DNA of 64,000 nucleotides from Ulota crispa (GCA_963920765.1 OY987252.1:3829966-3893965), one strand, 5' to 3'. Shown: positions 22,996 to 38,464, counted from the stretch's first letter. Notes: a model not told the origin generated them from the letters alone. A program made the numbers and translations.

Positions 22996-25900
22996 ATGGA
23001 CATCCGGACGTTTGGACATGATATGACGGGGACAATCCTAAAACAATCTACGCAAGCTATTTCAAAAATTATATTTTTATTGAAAACTAGACATGCAACA
23101 ACATATCCATTTTGACGTCAAGCTAGACATGCTTGCCATGTTGACAGGTGTGGATCAATTTTGTGGTGGTTAACTTTTTGTAAGTTATTATGTAGAACAA
23201 GTAAAAAATAGTGCCCATTGTAAAAACCACAATTTCCAAAAAAGATGACGTTTTATGAGAGATTTAGTTACACATCAATGTATCCATGCCCCATTTCACT
23301 AAGAAGGACATCCTTTTTGACATCCTAGTAAACGCAGTTTAGATTTCATATGACGTTTAATTTGCAAGGGAGCATTTCAGGTAAGTTAAACATGCAGTAT
23401 CTACATAGACACAAACCATGCTACTATCAAGTTCCACTTGAACATTTTCGTGAATGCAGTTTCAATTGCAAAGAAAAACAAGCTACAATGCTATGTTGAC
23501 AAAAGCATGCTCAACAACATCCCACCAAATATGCAATTGCTCTATACACTCGCATTACTTATAATTGACATAGACCTTAACATCTACTATGACATAGTGA
23601 ATGACATATAAAACGTGCTTCTTTTATTGTTTCAACCATGCAACCTGAAGCCCCAACATTTATCAATTCTTGTTAGCAATGGCTTTTCTTTAGTTCTCTT
23701 TGTTGCAAGTGTGAGCCCCAAGGTTAGCACCTTGAGTAAAAAGCTCAACTTTAATTTTATTTTGCAATTTATAGTAGGATAAATGCCAAAAAATTGTAAA
23801 TAGTAGTTAAAGCTAATTTTGAGAAATAGTTAAATGTACATAGAAATTTACTATGTCTTCTCCTATTTAAATTTTACTTCTTGTAAATTAAAAGTAGTTA
23901 AAAAGGTAAAACTCTAAATAACAAGCTAGAATTAGGTTTAACCTTAATTTTGCGACAATGTTATAAAAAGCAAACTGTAAATTATTATTCTACAAAGCTA
24001 TTGTTGAATTTCATGGAAGATTCCACAAAAAGTTTTGGAATTTCCCAGTTGTCATAATGTGACATTTGGACCCTCATTCACTAGAATTGTTGATAGAATA
24101 TTCCTACTAATTTCAAATTTTTTGATAAAATATTACATAAATTAGAATGGGTTATTTTGTTTTAATAATACACTTTGACAAACTTGAAATCATTTTGAGC
24201 GCAGGAATCGCTTCAACAAACAACTTCATTAGCTTTGAGGCTGAGCAACGCTTTGACCAAGATTCTAGAAAAGTCTGACGTTCAAATTTGGCAAAAGAGG
24301 AGAGTTTCTTCATTCCCACATCCATTTTGAACAAGTTAATGAATTTAAAGTTTTGGAAAAAAATTAAATTCTTCCATTTGAAGTTTTACCTTCTTTATTT
24401 TGACTATTTTTAGGTTCTTTAAGCTTTAGAGATTGGATAAAAAAGTGTAAAACATCTCAACATACTACTATTGACCTTAGAATTCCAAGGGCACCATTGT
24501 GATTTGGAGCTTTTCATCAAAAGTTAGCCCTTTATCACAAATTACTATTATTAAATAAGTCCAAAGATAGAGATTAGAATTGAGTTGAGAACTCAAATAC
24601 TATTCATAAAAATGATGAGGGTTGTTTTTTAGAGAAATTTTGTAGGTAAAACCTCTCTTCTTTTCTTCTTGTACCTTATTTCATTTATAAATTGCATATG
24701 TATGCTTCCTTTTGTAATTATTGTGTCAATGTTTGTACTTTGAAGTCTATTTAAATTGTTTGCTCTTTCAAGAACTTAGGAATCTCTTCAAATACACTAA
24801 TCTAATGTTTTTGAAGTCAATTCTTGCTTTGTTCTTATTATTAAAGCTTTGTAGGATAATCAAGCCCAATAATTGCTAGTTTTAAAGTTTTGAGATGTCT
24901 AAACTAAACCTAAGGAGATTTTGGCCATGCCCTGGCTATGCCAATGTCTAAAAACTCCTAGAGTCTTTTGTATTTGTCTTGTTTTGTTGGTATACTAATT
25001 TTAGAGAGTTTTATTGTAAAAGTAGGTTTTTTGGTGAAGATAGTGAAGTAACCCCCTTTCTTTTAATTGTTTTAAAAATTACGGAATAGTAATTTAAAGG
25101 GATACCTTTGGCAAATTTTAAACTTTCTCATTCTAAGTCATTTAAATTTAGAAGAGTAAGTTGAACTCCTCTCCTTTAGTTGTTTTAGAGTTTTGAGTTT
25201 AGAATAAAATGAAAATCTGTGCCCAAATTTATAAATCTTAGCATCTTCGAGAGTTTTTTGAGAAATTTCAAAAGCTTAAGAGGAAACTTTGAAAATTTAA
25301 TTGTAAGCTTTAAGATTTTTATCTAAAAAGCATTCAAAGAATTTTGAAAAGTGTGTTAGCATTGAAAGTATCTTGAAGAGAGTATCATCATTGAAAGCTT
25401 TGTTTTCAAAGCCATGCATGTAGTGATAGTTTAGAATAAGAAAGCTAACTAAAATGAATAAAAACAAATTGAGATTTGATAGAATAATGATTGTTGGAGG
25501 TTGCAAAGTTCAAATCCACAATCTCTTGGCACGTGGTCCAAAAGCCTAGCTAAGTTTGTTCAAATTTCAGTATCTAGTAAATCAAATTAGAAATTATTGA
25601 GAGGAGGGAAATCAATAATGTATTTATACACACAATCATTGATTCTTCCCCTCCTCCCCTCTAACCATGCAAGAGCTAGCATGACTGCAATAGGCAATGG
25701 CTACAATAGAGAGGTGCAAGTCAACATTATAGAGAAGGTCAAGATTAGCAGGAGTCAAGGCCACAGCAATATAGGGCGGTGTTGAGATCAAAGAGCGATC
25801 GGCTGGCTAGCTCAGCAACATGACGAGGCGTGGTCAAGTGAAGGCAACCACAGGAACTAGAAAACAAGCGGATTGGGGTCGCGGTTAGTGACAAACAGCT

Positions 25901-26120
25901 AGCAGCCCTAGAATGCAGGGGAGCAGGGCACTTTGGAAACGCCACTCAAAAACAAAGCCACTAGAACACCAATAACATAATCTATCTAGAGCCAACTAGG
26001 AAGCCACAGGCTTGCACAAGCAATTCAACCACCTGAAAAATGTTCCAGCTTGTTGGGCTAGAAAATTTGCTAATTGCTCAATGATAAACCCAAGTAAGGG
26101 TTACTAACCAAGGTTCATAA
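22996..26120. other. AT-rich non-coding stretch
   Basis: No supportable gene, element ends or strong repeats were seen. Open frames such as 24,152-24,334 and 25,745-25,945 (-) are short and without motifs. A somewhat GC-richer patch lies at 25,740-25,960. Confidence 0.4.
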
Positions 26121-29100
26121 ATTCCTTGAAAAACCAAAGAAATAAAAAAGCTATTTTTGATAAATTCCAAGCAAAGCTAGGCGCTTATTTGAGCTTTTAA
26201 AGGCTTAGGGCATTTGCATGGTTGAGTGGACCAAAATTGGCGGATAAAACCTCATAAAAAGTTCATAATTTTGAGATTTTTGCAAATATGGATCATAAAG
26301 TGTTTGTTTTCCTTTATACAAATACTTGCATTATTAAGAAAAAGTCCAAGCCCATGTAGCCATTATGAAGGCTTTTGTAAAAGAAAAGAAAAAAACTAAA
26401 AAAATGTTAAACTCATTAAGATATTGCCACCTAAACATTTAGCCTTAATTTGGGCACTGAAAAGTCCATAGCTTTTATTGCATATCACTTGTTTAAAATT
26501 ATAACACGTTTTTGAAATACTTAAAAGATGCTAGATCACATATGTAGTTCCTATGTATGCATTATAGCTAATTTGATACATCATGTCTATCATTTTCATA
26601 AAATGGTGTTTATGGGACAGTCCAAATATATGCATTGAAAAGTCCCTAATTTCTAATATTTTCAATTTTAACAAACATTGATTACATATTTTGTTTTATA
26701 AACAAGTATAGAATATATTCACTAATTTAAGATGTTTCCAAGCTCTTTCTTCTATAAGAATTAAGCCATGCAATCAAAAATGTTCTTGAAAATTGAATGG
26801 GACACTCATTTTGGTCTAGCCGACCATGCATCTACTCCTCATTAAAATCATTTTAGAGATATTTGCATTATATTGTAAAGTTTTTCCATTACCTTTTTGC
26901 GTCTTTTGCTATTTCTACTTTTGTCACTTTTTCATTTTTCTCTACTTATTCTTTTGTAAACTAATATTGCATTCCGTGTCAATAGACAAGATAAGGATAG
27001 AACTCTCTTAGTAGTAGAGGTTTTACATTCCAATATGTGAAATGTTTTATGCATCATACTAGTCAAAAATTCCAAGCTATAATTATCACCCTCGCAACCC
27101 TTATTGTATTTTTTGGTCACAGTGTGCACTAGTGATATACAACCGTTTCTACTGCTATCAAGCCTCATATTGAAGCTAGACTAGTGTTGGACTAGTGTTT
27201 GAGAGCAAGAGTTTTGTTCAAAAAAAGTTTTCCAGGTTGGATACATTTAGTAAAAGGGTGCATTGTTACCAAAAGCTTTGTGAGAACATACTCATGTCTT
27301 AACAGTAAGCTTTATGACAACTTGAAGTCTTGGATTCAATCCGTAGACAAGCATACCGCAACAAAATAAAACCAAAACACCTAATATAACACTTTGCAAG
27401 CATTACTCTAGATGTATATTCAAGAGTATAATATCATCTAAAAAGCAAAGTTATAGAAGATAGGAGGTTTAAGAAGTAGAAAGTAGAGCGCTTGGTATTT
27501 GCAAAAAACTCCAAGAGGGCTTGGGCCTCACTTGTGCCCATCCCAAACAACCCAACAAACTAATGTTAGTTGGGAGAGGCTGCACTAGGTGTCAACAAAC
27601 CAAGCCACGTGTTATAGTTTTTACAAAGAGAGAAGAAGCAACATAAAGCATCATAACTACTTCAGAACAAAAAACCTCATAAAAGTCAAAATTTATGTGG
27701 AATTTGCAAACAAAGCCATGATGTAAACAAGAGTCTTGCTATGCTAAGTGCTACTGTATTTAGAACTTCGTAATTCTCTGGTGCAATGTAGGTTAGCTTC
27801 AGGGAAGTGCTGCCAATGTTAAGTCAGTCAAGTGTGGCAGAAAATTGCTTCAGCTTCTTGTATTGGCAACATGAGTCCCTAAGAACCTGGGTATGTGGGA
27901 AATAAGAGAGTTTCTATTTCAATGTGCTTTGAGTAATAGAAAGTCTTGTTTGGGAGAGACAATAGGAAGGTAACCTCCTTCTTAATTGTTTGACTGGGTA
28001 ATCACTACAATTAGCATCGCAGCATCAGCTTAATGTAATTGCTGGCCATTTTACACAATAGTGTAGTGGATAATTGTAGTCACACTAATTGTAAGCTTAA
28101 TGTGCTATTTAAATACATGTAAGAATACATGTCTCCATTGATACTAAAAAGTAAGATCAATGTCTAGATTTTTATCCTCAAAGTAGATCTGGTTTTTTTC
28201 ATTATGAGCATATGAAAAAAGTAGATCATTTTGTCAGTTCAAAAGATCTGTAGAAACATCATCTTGTGTATATTGTATAATTCTATATCTCATCTAGTAG
28301 GTTGCTTGTTGCATTTTAACCAAATATAATAGTATATGACGCAAACACATAAGAGTATTTTTGCGGTCAAAGGTCAAATGTTATGCCCTAATGATGTCAT
28401 GGTATCACAACCATATAATTAATCATTTATGTAGCTAAATTTAGCATAAAAAGGAGTATCTCAAAAAATTATATAGCAACTAGAGTAGTCAAAGACTAAT
28501 TAAAATAATGGCTAATCCATCTATGCTTGTCAAGAACTTTTGCATCTCCACTATGTAAAAATCTACTTAGGAAAGCTTGTAAGAAATCTTGTTCATAGAG
28601 CAACTATAGTAGTTCTTGTGACTATCTATGTATGCACTTTTAGTTTAGGGATTGACCCTTGCATAGTTAGATCTTAAAAAAGGAGTTTTTGGTATATCCC
28701 AAGCATTTTTGGGCACTTATCTACTCTTTTAGAGGCTAAAAAGTTTCTTGTACAAGTTTAAATAAATTCTTTGGTCTAGGTCATGAGAAGGATTTTGTAG
28801 TATATGCAGCATAGCATCAAAATTTTGAATCAAGCAAGTTGGCCCATAAGCAATTTTTTAATTACAGCAAACTTTTTTAGAAAAAACAAGAACCAATTTC
28901 CTACATCTACTTGTGGGTATGATGTATGGAACTATAAGTACTAATAGCAGAATGGAAGGCTGAGTAGGTTTGTATCGTGAGATGACCACTTGTTTTTACT
29001 AAACAAAACTACCAGTGAAAAATGCCAGTTTTCTTACTAGACATGCTTACTATTTTTGGTAACATTAGTACTGTAGCTCAAGCGTCTGCAACCTATACAA

Positions 29101-32100
29101 AAAAAGTATTTTTTAGAAAGGCATTCTTGAGATACCATGCCCAAGTGGCAAATCCTTGTATTCAAGTATCTATCACTATAATGTGATCTATAAGGGTGTG
29201 TGCAGCATGCAAATGTGCCACTACTTTGGAGAGGGAAAGAATATTTGTCAAAAAACAAGGCTAGATGCACCCTAAAGTTTTATGGAAATGATTGCTTATG
29301 GTATATATTTTGCATCACAATAGTGTCATATCAATTGGTATAACTCTAGTTCCAAAAGAGAATACTAGTAAATATCATTTTTTTAATAAGATATCACCTA
29401 TATGAAAGCCAAAGTATAGAATGCTTTTCTCTCTTCATAAAAAAAATTGTCACTTTCCTAGGTATCTCTAGCATACATTGTATAGCATTCTAAAACATAG
29501 TTTCAAAAAAAGACAAAAAAGGTTTTAGGGTTGAGGAGAAGTTTGCTTGAAAATTTGCCCAATTTTCAATAGTTTATAGACCTCACTTGTGCCCATCCCA
29601 ATAACAAAACAAACAAATGTAGTGTTAGTGAGGATACACTAGGTGTCTCTAGCCCATAACTCTTGTTATCGCTTTCACAAGGATTACAAGAGACAAATGC
29701 AAAAATTTCTACAAAAGTATCCATGCATCAAAAAGACCTATGTAGAGGATGCTTGAGAAGAAGACATGTTGTAAAAACCAGAAGACAAAATAGTAGTTTG
29801 GGGTTGTCGCTACTGGTCTAGTACTCTCGGAATGTCAATGATACTATACTCTGCTTGTATAATTACTTATGGAATTGGCAGTGTATTGCAAGAAGAGCTC
29901 ACTGGTCACTTTCTTCATGTGCTCTCAGGAAGAATAAAAGCAGCGTCCCATATTCCCTTCATGGTTTGCTTTTGAAAGAGGGTTTAGTTTGCAGCGGCAG
30001 GAGCCGCAAGGAGAGAGATGGTAGGTGAACTCTAGCAATAATGTTTGCTCAATCTAATTAAGGAGAATTTTGAACTAAGGTTTTTTGAATGCCAAGTATT
30101 GATCGTAACCTAGGGTATCATGGTCATTTTATCCCTTGTATTATAAAAGCATGAGTGCTTCTAATGCCCACTAATTGAGACTACTGTCTCTAAAGTAGAA
30201 TGGTAGATTCCAATTGTAGTATTGTGATAGCTATTCCACCCTAGATAGTCTTGTAATAGTAGGTCAAAAATTCTCATAGACAGGTAAAAGCACAAATTTG
30301 TAAAATTTGGCCTTTAGTATCTTTTGATGTGAGTACTAAAAAGATAAAAAATCCATATCTTTTAGTATAATAAAGTGTTTTGTCCCTTATATTTCTACTA
30401 TACTAGGGATTTTATTTTACCATAGGACATAGGACTAGAATAAGATCAAGTCCTTTCTTCCTTTTTACTGCAAGTATAATCATAGTAAACGTGGTATCCC
30501 GCTAAGAGAGAACTAGAGAGTCTAGAGTACTTTTCCATAAAATGATGGTATTTTACGCATCTAGTTTCTAATATTCATACACATTGATATATGTACATGT
30601 ATGCTCAGTAGCATAAAGAGGACATTCAACGTGTCTAGAAGAATATAACCTCAAGCTACAATAGTATGTCTTGCAGTCAAATTTCTAAAAATGATCAAGT
30701 GATTACATTTTGTATAGAAATCTTGAAAAATAAGAAAAGTTGTTTTTTGGTACAGCAAATTTTTGGGCACTTGTCTACACTTTTTCATATTTTGAACATG
30801 AAATTTCTCTAGAAAGCTTGCTGGTACTAAAGAGTACACATTGATCAAGTATTGGCTCTGTGCATTGAGCTTTTTTCAGAGTTGTGTTAGTATTTTAGTA
30901 TAGCAAAAAAAGCATTGCAAGCAATGGTCAAATTTTACTCCAAATCAGTATGTGTTTTATACATTAGGTATGTTTATTTGTAGAGAACAAAAACACAGAT
31001 TGTATTAGTGCTTTAAGCATCAAAAAAAGTCTGCATGTAATAGAGTAATAACAAAAGTAGTATAAGCCAGCTAATAGGCTTATTTTGAGCATGCACCAAG
31101 TCTAGCATCTTGAGCATGTAAGAAAGCTACTCACATCCTTTTGTATTCCATCTTTAGTGTTTATAAACAAGCTAATTTTTTGGCCAGACAAAACAAAACC
31201 ATGGTACTAAGAGACTTTTCTAAAATTAGAGAACTTGTTTTTGTAGAAAACAAGAGTTGAATGAGGTAGAGTTGAAAGTATCTGGAGTTGGCATGATCAC
31301 CAAGAGGTCAAGGGCCTCACTTGTGCCCATCCCAAACAACCCAACAATCCAATGTTAGTTGAGTGAAGAAGCACAAGGTGTCTTCAACCCTTGACGCGTG
31401 TTATAGCTTTCACATGGAAACAATGCAACAAAAAATACAATAACTCAAAACCTTAGAAAATACTGAACCTATGAAGTATTCTGTGATGAACCCATGTTTG
31501 CGTAAGCAGTGAGACCACGCTCCTGTGAAAAGCTGCCGGAAATACCAGTGCAACAGTGTATACGGAAAGGTCATAAGTCATATGTGTATGCTGGTAGTAA
31601 GAAGCGTGGAGCAAGTCCATGATTAAGCGTGCGTTCTGAGCAAACAAGCAAGCAGACTGAGAGCTAGATTAGGAGAGAAGAGTGACATTTAGAGCCACGC
31701 AAAGCGTCGCGTCCTGCTGATTTTTTTTGAAAAAACAATAGAATTATCCCGCCAGCTTACCAGCCGTAATATAGCTTTTGCTTCATAACTCATAGTGCCT
31801 AATACTAGAGTACCACGTCATCCCTCAAGAGGAAGTCAAAGGAAGACGTAGTAATTTAGCTTGTTCAATTGTTTAAGCTAGATCTCAATTGTAAAATGTT
31901 GCAGTCTATCTGAGATTTGCATATGTACTTAGCTTAACTCATTCCCTTTTCAAGTAATTACTTAAAGAAAGCATATTTTTAGAAGAGTATAATATATATA
32001 AGAGATATATGAAAAAAGCTCCAAAAAAACCCTTCAAACCCTTATGCACATAGATATAAGATATATATAAAAATAATGCATTGTCAAGATATTATGGGAA

Positions 32101-35100
32101 AGTTGCCATAATTGTACATAAAAGTATGTAAGAATACTTCATGACCTTTAAAGTAGGTTGTGTGATCTAAGTTCCAACTTATGTGATACTTTTAGACTTA
32201 TTTATATAAGGTATATGAACCGCTATGCATGTCACATAGTATCTTGCTGTATATAGTGGAGTCTAGGGTGTATTACTTTCAAGAGTTCCAATCAAGTACC
32301 AACAAGGTGGTTCAAGAAAGTTTTAATATCATGGAGTCATTTAATTGTTATCAAGCCTTATAGAGAAGTAATTTAGGTTAACTGCACTAATAATACTTGC
32401 ATCCAAGATTCTATAGTTAAAGTATCAAAAGCTAATACTTGCATAGAAATTTGGAAAAAATAAAAAATAAAAAAACAATGCTTTTCTGGAACATCCCAAG
32501 GAATCTTGGGCACTTGTTCTTTTATAAGCCCACAAATTATGTTAAAAGGATCTAGTCTTAGCATCCAAAATGAGTCAAGCTCCAAGTCCTTTTTTAAAAA
32601 GCATTTATTTCTTTGTAAGAGATAAAGCTTATTATATGTCACTTTATGAAGTGCATACCCCAAAAAGCAATGAAAGTTCATGGTTTTTGCAAGGCAAAAA
32701 AAAGCAAGGCAATTCATGAACTTTACCAAAATTGTCTCTATATAGGCCTAGGAAGTTGTATATTTTGGCTCTAATTTTTGAATTGGATATAGAATGTCAA
32801 ATTTATACAAATCAAGTGTATTGTAATCCAAACAAGAAACATATATTCCACAAAAATCTGATATTTTTAATCATGAAAACTCAAAGGTCAAGACATACAA
32901 CTACTAATCTTAGAGCATGATCATAGAAAAATAGGAAAGAAGAGTAGAGTAGTGAAAAGCATGAGTTGCCAAAATCTCCAAAAGGAATTGGGCCTCACTT
33001 GTGCCCATCCCAAAAACAAAACAAGTCAATTTTGAGTTAGTGAGGATACACTAGGTGTCTTCAGCCTAATATGCGTGTTAATGCTTTCGCAAGGAGAAAA
33101 TATTACAAAGCAAGACAACTACCATCTCTATATAAAAAATTTAAACAAAAGTCAATAGGACATGTGTAGCATTTGTTTGAGAGGAGCTCATGGTAACTAG
33201 TTTGTGCTCACACACTCTGAGATTATAGAGGGAACTCCAATCCATAGCAAATATCAGTGCGTGTACACGGACCACTCCAATACGTGCAAGTTTGAAGTCT
33301 AGAGTCTACCAAAAAAAGAAACAATGACGGCTTGAGAGCAGATCAATGAGGGTTTTGTGTAGCCCAAAAGAGACTTGCACTGCACAAAATGTCAAGCAAC
33401 ATGCAGCCATATGAAGAACAAGGGCTGATGTACCAAAGGGCCTGTAATTTTTTTTTTGAAACAGAGCCTGGGCTGATAGTAGCCGTAACTACTTACTGCC
33501 CTTAATTTTTGTTTAATTCAAGGAAAAGCACAAAGGCTTAGTGATTCACCTAACTGTATCCTTGGGTGCCAATACCAAATCAAGTACTGTGTTCTAATCT
33601 GATCATGTCGGTTAGGTATAAAAATTGGCTACATGCCTTATGTATAACCTTGGTCAACAAGCAAGGGGGCATTTACCTCTGGTAAGAATAAAACAAACCA
33701 TATAATAATGGAAATATGCTTTGATTCTAAAATTACATGCAATAAAGCAACGAGTCTAATCTACATGAAATTAGAGTATAATAAATTGTATTAACAACTA
33801 TATGCTATAAGCTCATATAGTCATTTTAGCTAGTCAAAGAGGCAATTCTACTAATGGTTAGATTAGACTGAATCAAGAAATAGTGCCACTATGCGGCATG
33901 TATATAGAATTATCATAAAAAAGCATTGAGGAACTTCAAGCCTTGGATAGTTAGGACTTAGATCCAAAAGGAACTATCACATGTATCCCAAAGAAGTGTT
34001 ATTTAAGATAGGAGAATTGAGTGTATGAGTATGTATATAGTAGACTAAGGTCTTATATACCTACAAAAGCTCAAATTTTAAAAAAATCTCATTATTATGA
34101 ATACTAGCTCATCTTAGCAAATGGTTTGAGGAGGCTAGTATATAGTGCTTATATGTAGTGAATCCCTTACTAAAGCAAGGTATAAGAACCTTTAGTATTT
34201 TTATTAAGGAACCATAGAACCACTATATTTAGAAAGTGGCTTGAGGGTAATCAAGCGGAGAAATTTGGCGTGATGCTAGTCATATTGGCATTTCTCTTTG
34301 CCAAACATAAAGCTATAAGAAGATTTTGTTTTAAGAAAATATATTGCTACATGCATAATGCTTGTATCCTAGACATGTCTTGCAAGGAGTCATGAGACTT
34401 AACCTTGATTAGAAATCTAGAAAAAAATAAAAAATAAAAAAATAAAAAAATAAAAAAATGACGTTTTTCTATAGACATTCCAATTTTTAAGCACCTACTT
34501 GACCTTTTTCAGGTTATAAAAAATCAATTTTTACAAGACCCTTAGCAAGAAATTAGTAAAGGTTATCTTCTTATTTATTTTGAAATTCCAAGTTGGCATG
34601 CATCAGAAACCAAGGCAATTCTATAGAATCTTTGAGCTGTACTATATTTACAACACATGCAATACCCTAAGTATGTAGGATTTAATTACAAACCAATAGT
34701 TTTATATTATCCAGAATAATGGATTTTTTTTGGAAAGTAGCAACCATCTATGCTGCTATATATGTTAGCATGTGTGGGTAAACAATTCAATACTCCAAGC
34801 ACGGTTGTAAGCATGGTATGATAAAGCAGCTTTTGTAGTCAAATTCACAGTACTATTCAAAAAAACTCAAAATTTTATGGAGAGACTATAGAGAGCAGCA
34901 CAACTTAGAGGCACTAGTCCATCCTCTAGTCATTAAATACAAGACTGAGGCTATTATAGTGTAAAGCTCTTTTAAGAAACAAGATTAGTTAACCTAGTCA
35001 TTAGAGACGTGGGTCTAGGACTAAGCCCTTCATTGTACACTTAGTGACTGAAGGTTACTTATATGCCGGGTTTTGATTTGAAGATCAATGAATCAGATCT

Positions 35101-35271
35101 TTTTGGAAAGAATACAAGACCACAAGCAAGCATTTCAATGATAAAATTCAACTTTTGAACTAAAAGAGCCCTTTGTTTATAAACAGAGGTGTAATTGATT
35201 ATTTTTTCTAAGGGAATAAGGTATTTGCCATAATCAAACTCATACACATATCTAAACCAATGATTGAGGTA
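26120..35271. repeat. Degenerate tandem array of 1.7-2.5 kb units (left part)
   Basis: Two landmarks alternate. L1 is GCCTCACTTGTGCCCATCCC with a following GTTAG...AGGTGTC segment, at 27526, 29580, 31314 and 32992. L2 is an A-rich run followed by a GGGCACTT/GGCGCTTA word, at about 26180, 28711, 30764, 32508 and 34489. The constant order shows repeated units rather than random insertions. Unit lengths differ through indels (L1 spacing 2054, 1734, 1678). No coding potential was seen; frames up to 118 codons in the array share no motif. Confidence 0.65.
34420..34462 (+). repeat. A-rich microsatellite (AAAAAAT)n
   Basis: Several copies of AAAAAAT in a row, part of the L2 landmark of the tandem array. 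Shorter versions are at about 32455-32475. Confidence 0.8.
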
Positions 35272-35299
35272 CAGTACAAGGAAAAGGCCTTTTTATGAC

Positions 35300-36115
35300 T
35301 AGACTTTTGACTCCAAAAAGTCAGAAAAACCAAGAGTTGTCTAGACTCTCCGCAGTCATTCTGTAGTCATCGTGGTCAAGTCATATGTCATAGATGACAG
35401 GCAGTCATTTGGGTGGCTAGTTGTTCCCAATGAGATGTTCCCAATGGAGTTTAGGGACCTCCATGGAGACTTGGCTTGGGATTTTCAATCTTGTGACTTT
35501 GCGTAGTCATGTTTTTTGATTGATATGACTATCTACAGTCATAATATATGACTACACGTAGTCATTTCTAGTGGTTTAGGTGATGTAGTTTAACTCTCTT
35601 TAGTCATATACTTGACTTTTTTCTTTTTGAATTATGACTATAGTAAGTAATTTTTTAAATGTTTTGTGACTCACCCTAGTCAAATTTATATAGAATTTTG
35701 GATTTAGGCTAGTTATGATTAGCAATGACTAGTCATAGTCATAATTTTAGACAATATGACTTTGTTTAGTCATTTGTGTATAAATTATGACTAAAATTGA
35801 TAATGAATTATGTAGGTTGAATTATGTTTGCACATAGTCAACAATAACTATCACATGTGACTATGCTCAGTCAACTTTGATAAGAATCATACATTTTTGC
35901 AAGCACTTTTATTTCAAATCAATGACTACATGTAGTCAACTTTGAATATTCAATGACTACTATTAGTCATATAAATTTCTTAACAAGTCTTGACAAATGC
36001 AATTGTAGTCTACAAGTAGTCACATTCTAAGACTAAAGCCATCTAGTTTATCATCTTTGACTATATAGAATCATAAAGAGGTGTTTGAATGACTACCACT
36101 AGTCATGTAAAGAAT
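35300..36115. repeat. Left subterminal TGACTA/TAGTCA repeats
   Basis: More than twenty copies of GACTA or TAGTC, often paired as short palindromes such as GACTACTATTAGTC and GACTACCACTAGTC. Arrays of this kind near the ends are typical transposase-binding regions in CACTA elements (family knowledge). Confidence 0.6.
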
Positions 36116-37744
36116 GCAACTACTAGTGAAGCAACAAGTGCAAATATTGTTCTAGAGTCTCCTTTATTATTGCCTACATCTCCATGTACCCATGATTGCC
36201 AAGTGCTTTTAGCACATTAGTCCATTTTCCATAGTTGAACCTGAAATCAAAAACATGAATCATAGGTTATAATACTATACAAAAAGATGTCACAATTTCT
36301 GATTTTGAATTTCAATAAGATACATTCTATTGGTTTGCTAGAATGTAGGACAAGAAACTAGAAAAATAAACAATGAACCAAAATTAAAATGGAGAAATTC
36401 TTCAAATGGTGATGTCACTTGAAAACATAGTCACAAACATTTGTGAATTTTGAAAGTACACAAAATCTTCTAATACAACCACCACCTCTAAAGATAAGTA
36501 TAATTTCAAAATCTACAAATGCAAGAATTCACATGTCTAAACTTTGCACACAACGTGAAGTTCTAATGCTTTTGTATACCAAACCTTGATTACTATACAC
36601 AAAAATATTGGAACATATCCATAAGAGCTTGAACTTTACCCATTTTAGTGAGGCTAGAATTATACCTATGTAATCTAGTGTAGATAGCATTAAAGGGCTT
36701 CTACATTACCAAAATAGGGACATAGCTATTACACAAAGTATGTAACTAAGTAGAGAATATGCATAGAGCCATTTTTTACTCTTTCCAGAAATTCAAAACA
36801 AAGGATGCACTTATGTAAAAAAACTAGTGCAAACATGCAAAATATGTACAATACATTATTTTGTTTCATCCAATCCATACAAGTCCAAAGTACAAGCAGG
36901 ATCCTAATAAAATTAAACATCAAACACCTAAACATGTCTAAAATAACAATCTAGGTGTTTAAAATACATGGAATTATTGTGCATAACATTACTGCCTAAA
37001 TAAAAGACATAAAAATAATTGAATAGGTCCCAATTTTTCAAAAGAAAATGATCTAGAATCCCTTTCAAAATTTTCAGAACATGGTTGTAACTACAAAGTA
37101 TAATTAAAATAAAAGCTTTGAACTAAAAAGAAAAAGTAATAATTTACATGAAGAAAAGTAGTCTCCATTTTATGAACGTTGCAAGTGCAAAATATCCACA
37201 AAAAGATGGTTGTCATCCCATGAACATTGCAACTGCAAAACACCCATAAGAAAACTCTAAAACATCACAGAGAATTTTTAGTACAAAAATGGAAGTGATC
37301 TTTTCATTTAGCTCTTCTTGCATGTTGGACAAAATGCTTACATAGTTCCCTAATTTCTAACCAACATAGAATACAACATTCAATGAGAAAGATGTAAATC
37401 ATACTACTAAAATCACAAAGTCCTTTGCAATATCACAAAATCACCTATGTAATATTGCACACCATCTCTAATTTTTACCATCAAAACTCAAGTCCTTCAA
37501 ATTGTATAATGTACCAATCATACGCCTTAAGAAGGCACCAAAACTATTCAAATGTCAATCAATCTTGCCTGAATTCAAAACACATGTTTGGTAATAGAAA
37601 ACAAATAAAATTCTTCCATAAAAAATTGCACACTCACAACCAATGATAATCTTAAGGACAATAGGAACTCTATTATTTAAAGAGAAATCACAATGCAAGA
37701 TGCCAAAAGTCAATGCTTTTATTATGTTTAATGGCTTCATATAC

Positions 37745-38140
37745 CAGTAGTCAAGCATTTCCAATGCACTTGAACTAAAGCACAACAAATTGTAAGAAGC
37801 AATTCCAATGAGCTTGAACTAAGACACAACAAACTCTAAGAATCAATCCCAACGCGCTTCAACTAAGACACAACAAACCCTAAGAAGCAATTCCAAAGCG
37901 CTTGAACTAAGACACAACAAACCCTAAGAAGCAATTCCAATGCGCTTGAACCAAGACACAACAAACCCTAAGAAGCAATTCCAATGCGTTTGAACTAAGA
38001 CACAACAAACCCTAAGAAGCAATTCCAATGCGCTTGAACTAAGACACAACAAACCCTGAGAAGCAATTTGAACTAAAACACATCAAATCCTAAAAAGCAA
38101 TTCCAATGCGCATGAACTAAGATACAACAAAACATGTAAA
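37745..38140 (+). repeat. 44-bp minisatellite, about 8-9 copies
   Basis: The unit reads AAGCAATTCCAATGCGCTTG followed by AACTAAGACACAACAAACCCTAAG. Central copies are nearly identical; outer copies are shortened or mutated (37750-37800, 38065-38140). It lies inside the 35,272-44,590 element. There are no unique spacers, so it is not a CRISPR array. Confidence 0.85.
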
Positions 38141-38464
38141 AAGCTTCAAGCTAGCACCTTTGAAAGCAAGAACAATAGTAAGAGAAAGTATATCAAGTTC
38201 AAAGCAAGTTAGCCAACATTGCCACGTTTTAAGGCAGGAGAGAGCATATTGAGTTAAAAGGTAGTTGACCAAAAACCCAATTTTGTAAGAAAGAAGCAAT
38301 ACAAAAATGGAAATGAACTGTGAGAAAGAAGACAAGTGCAAAGAGCTGCTACAAATATTGCAATGCTAATGCAATGCCAAGAAGGAGCCAATTTGGGTTA
38401 TTGGGAAGGGACAAGAATATAGCACCAATGGTTATGGAGAAGGTTGGGGCTATGGTAGCAAGAA

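Noticed and set aside
37745-38140. Possible CRISPR-like array
   Set aside because: The 44-base units are contiguous, with no unique spacers, in plant-type DNA.
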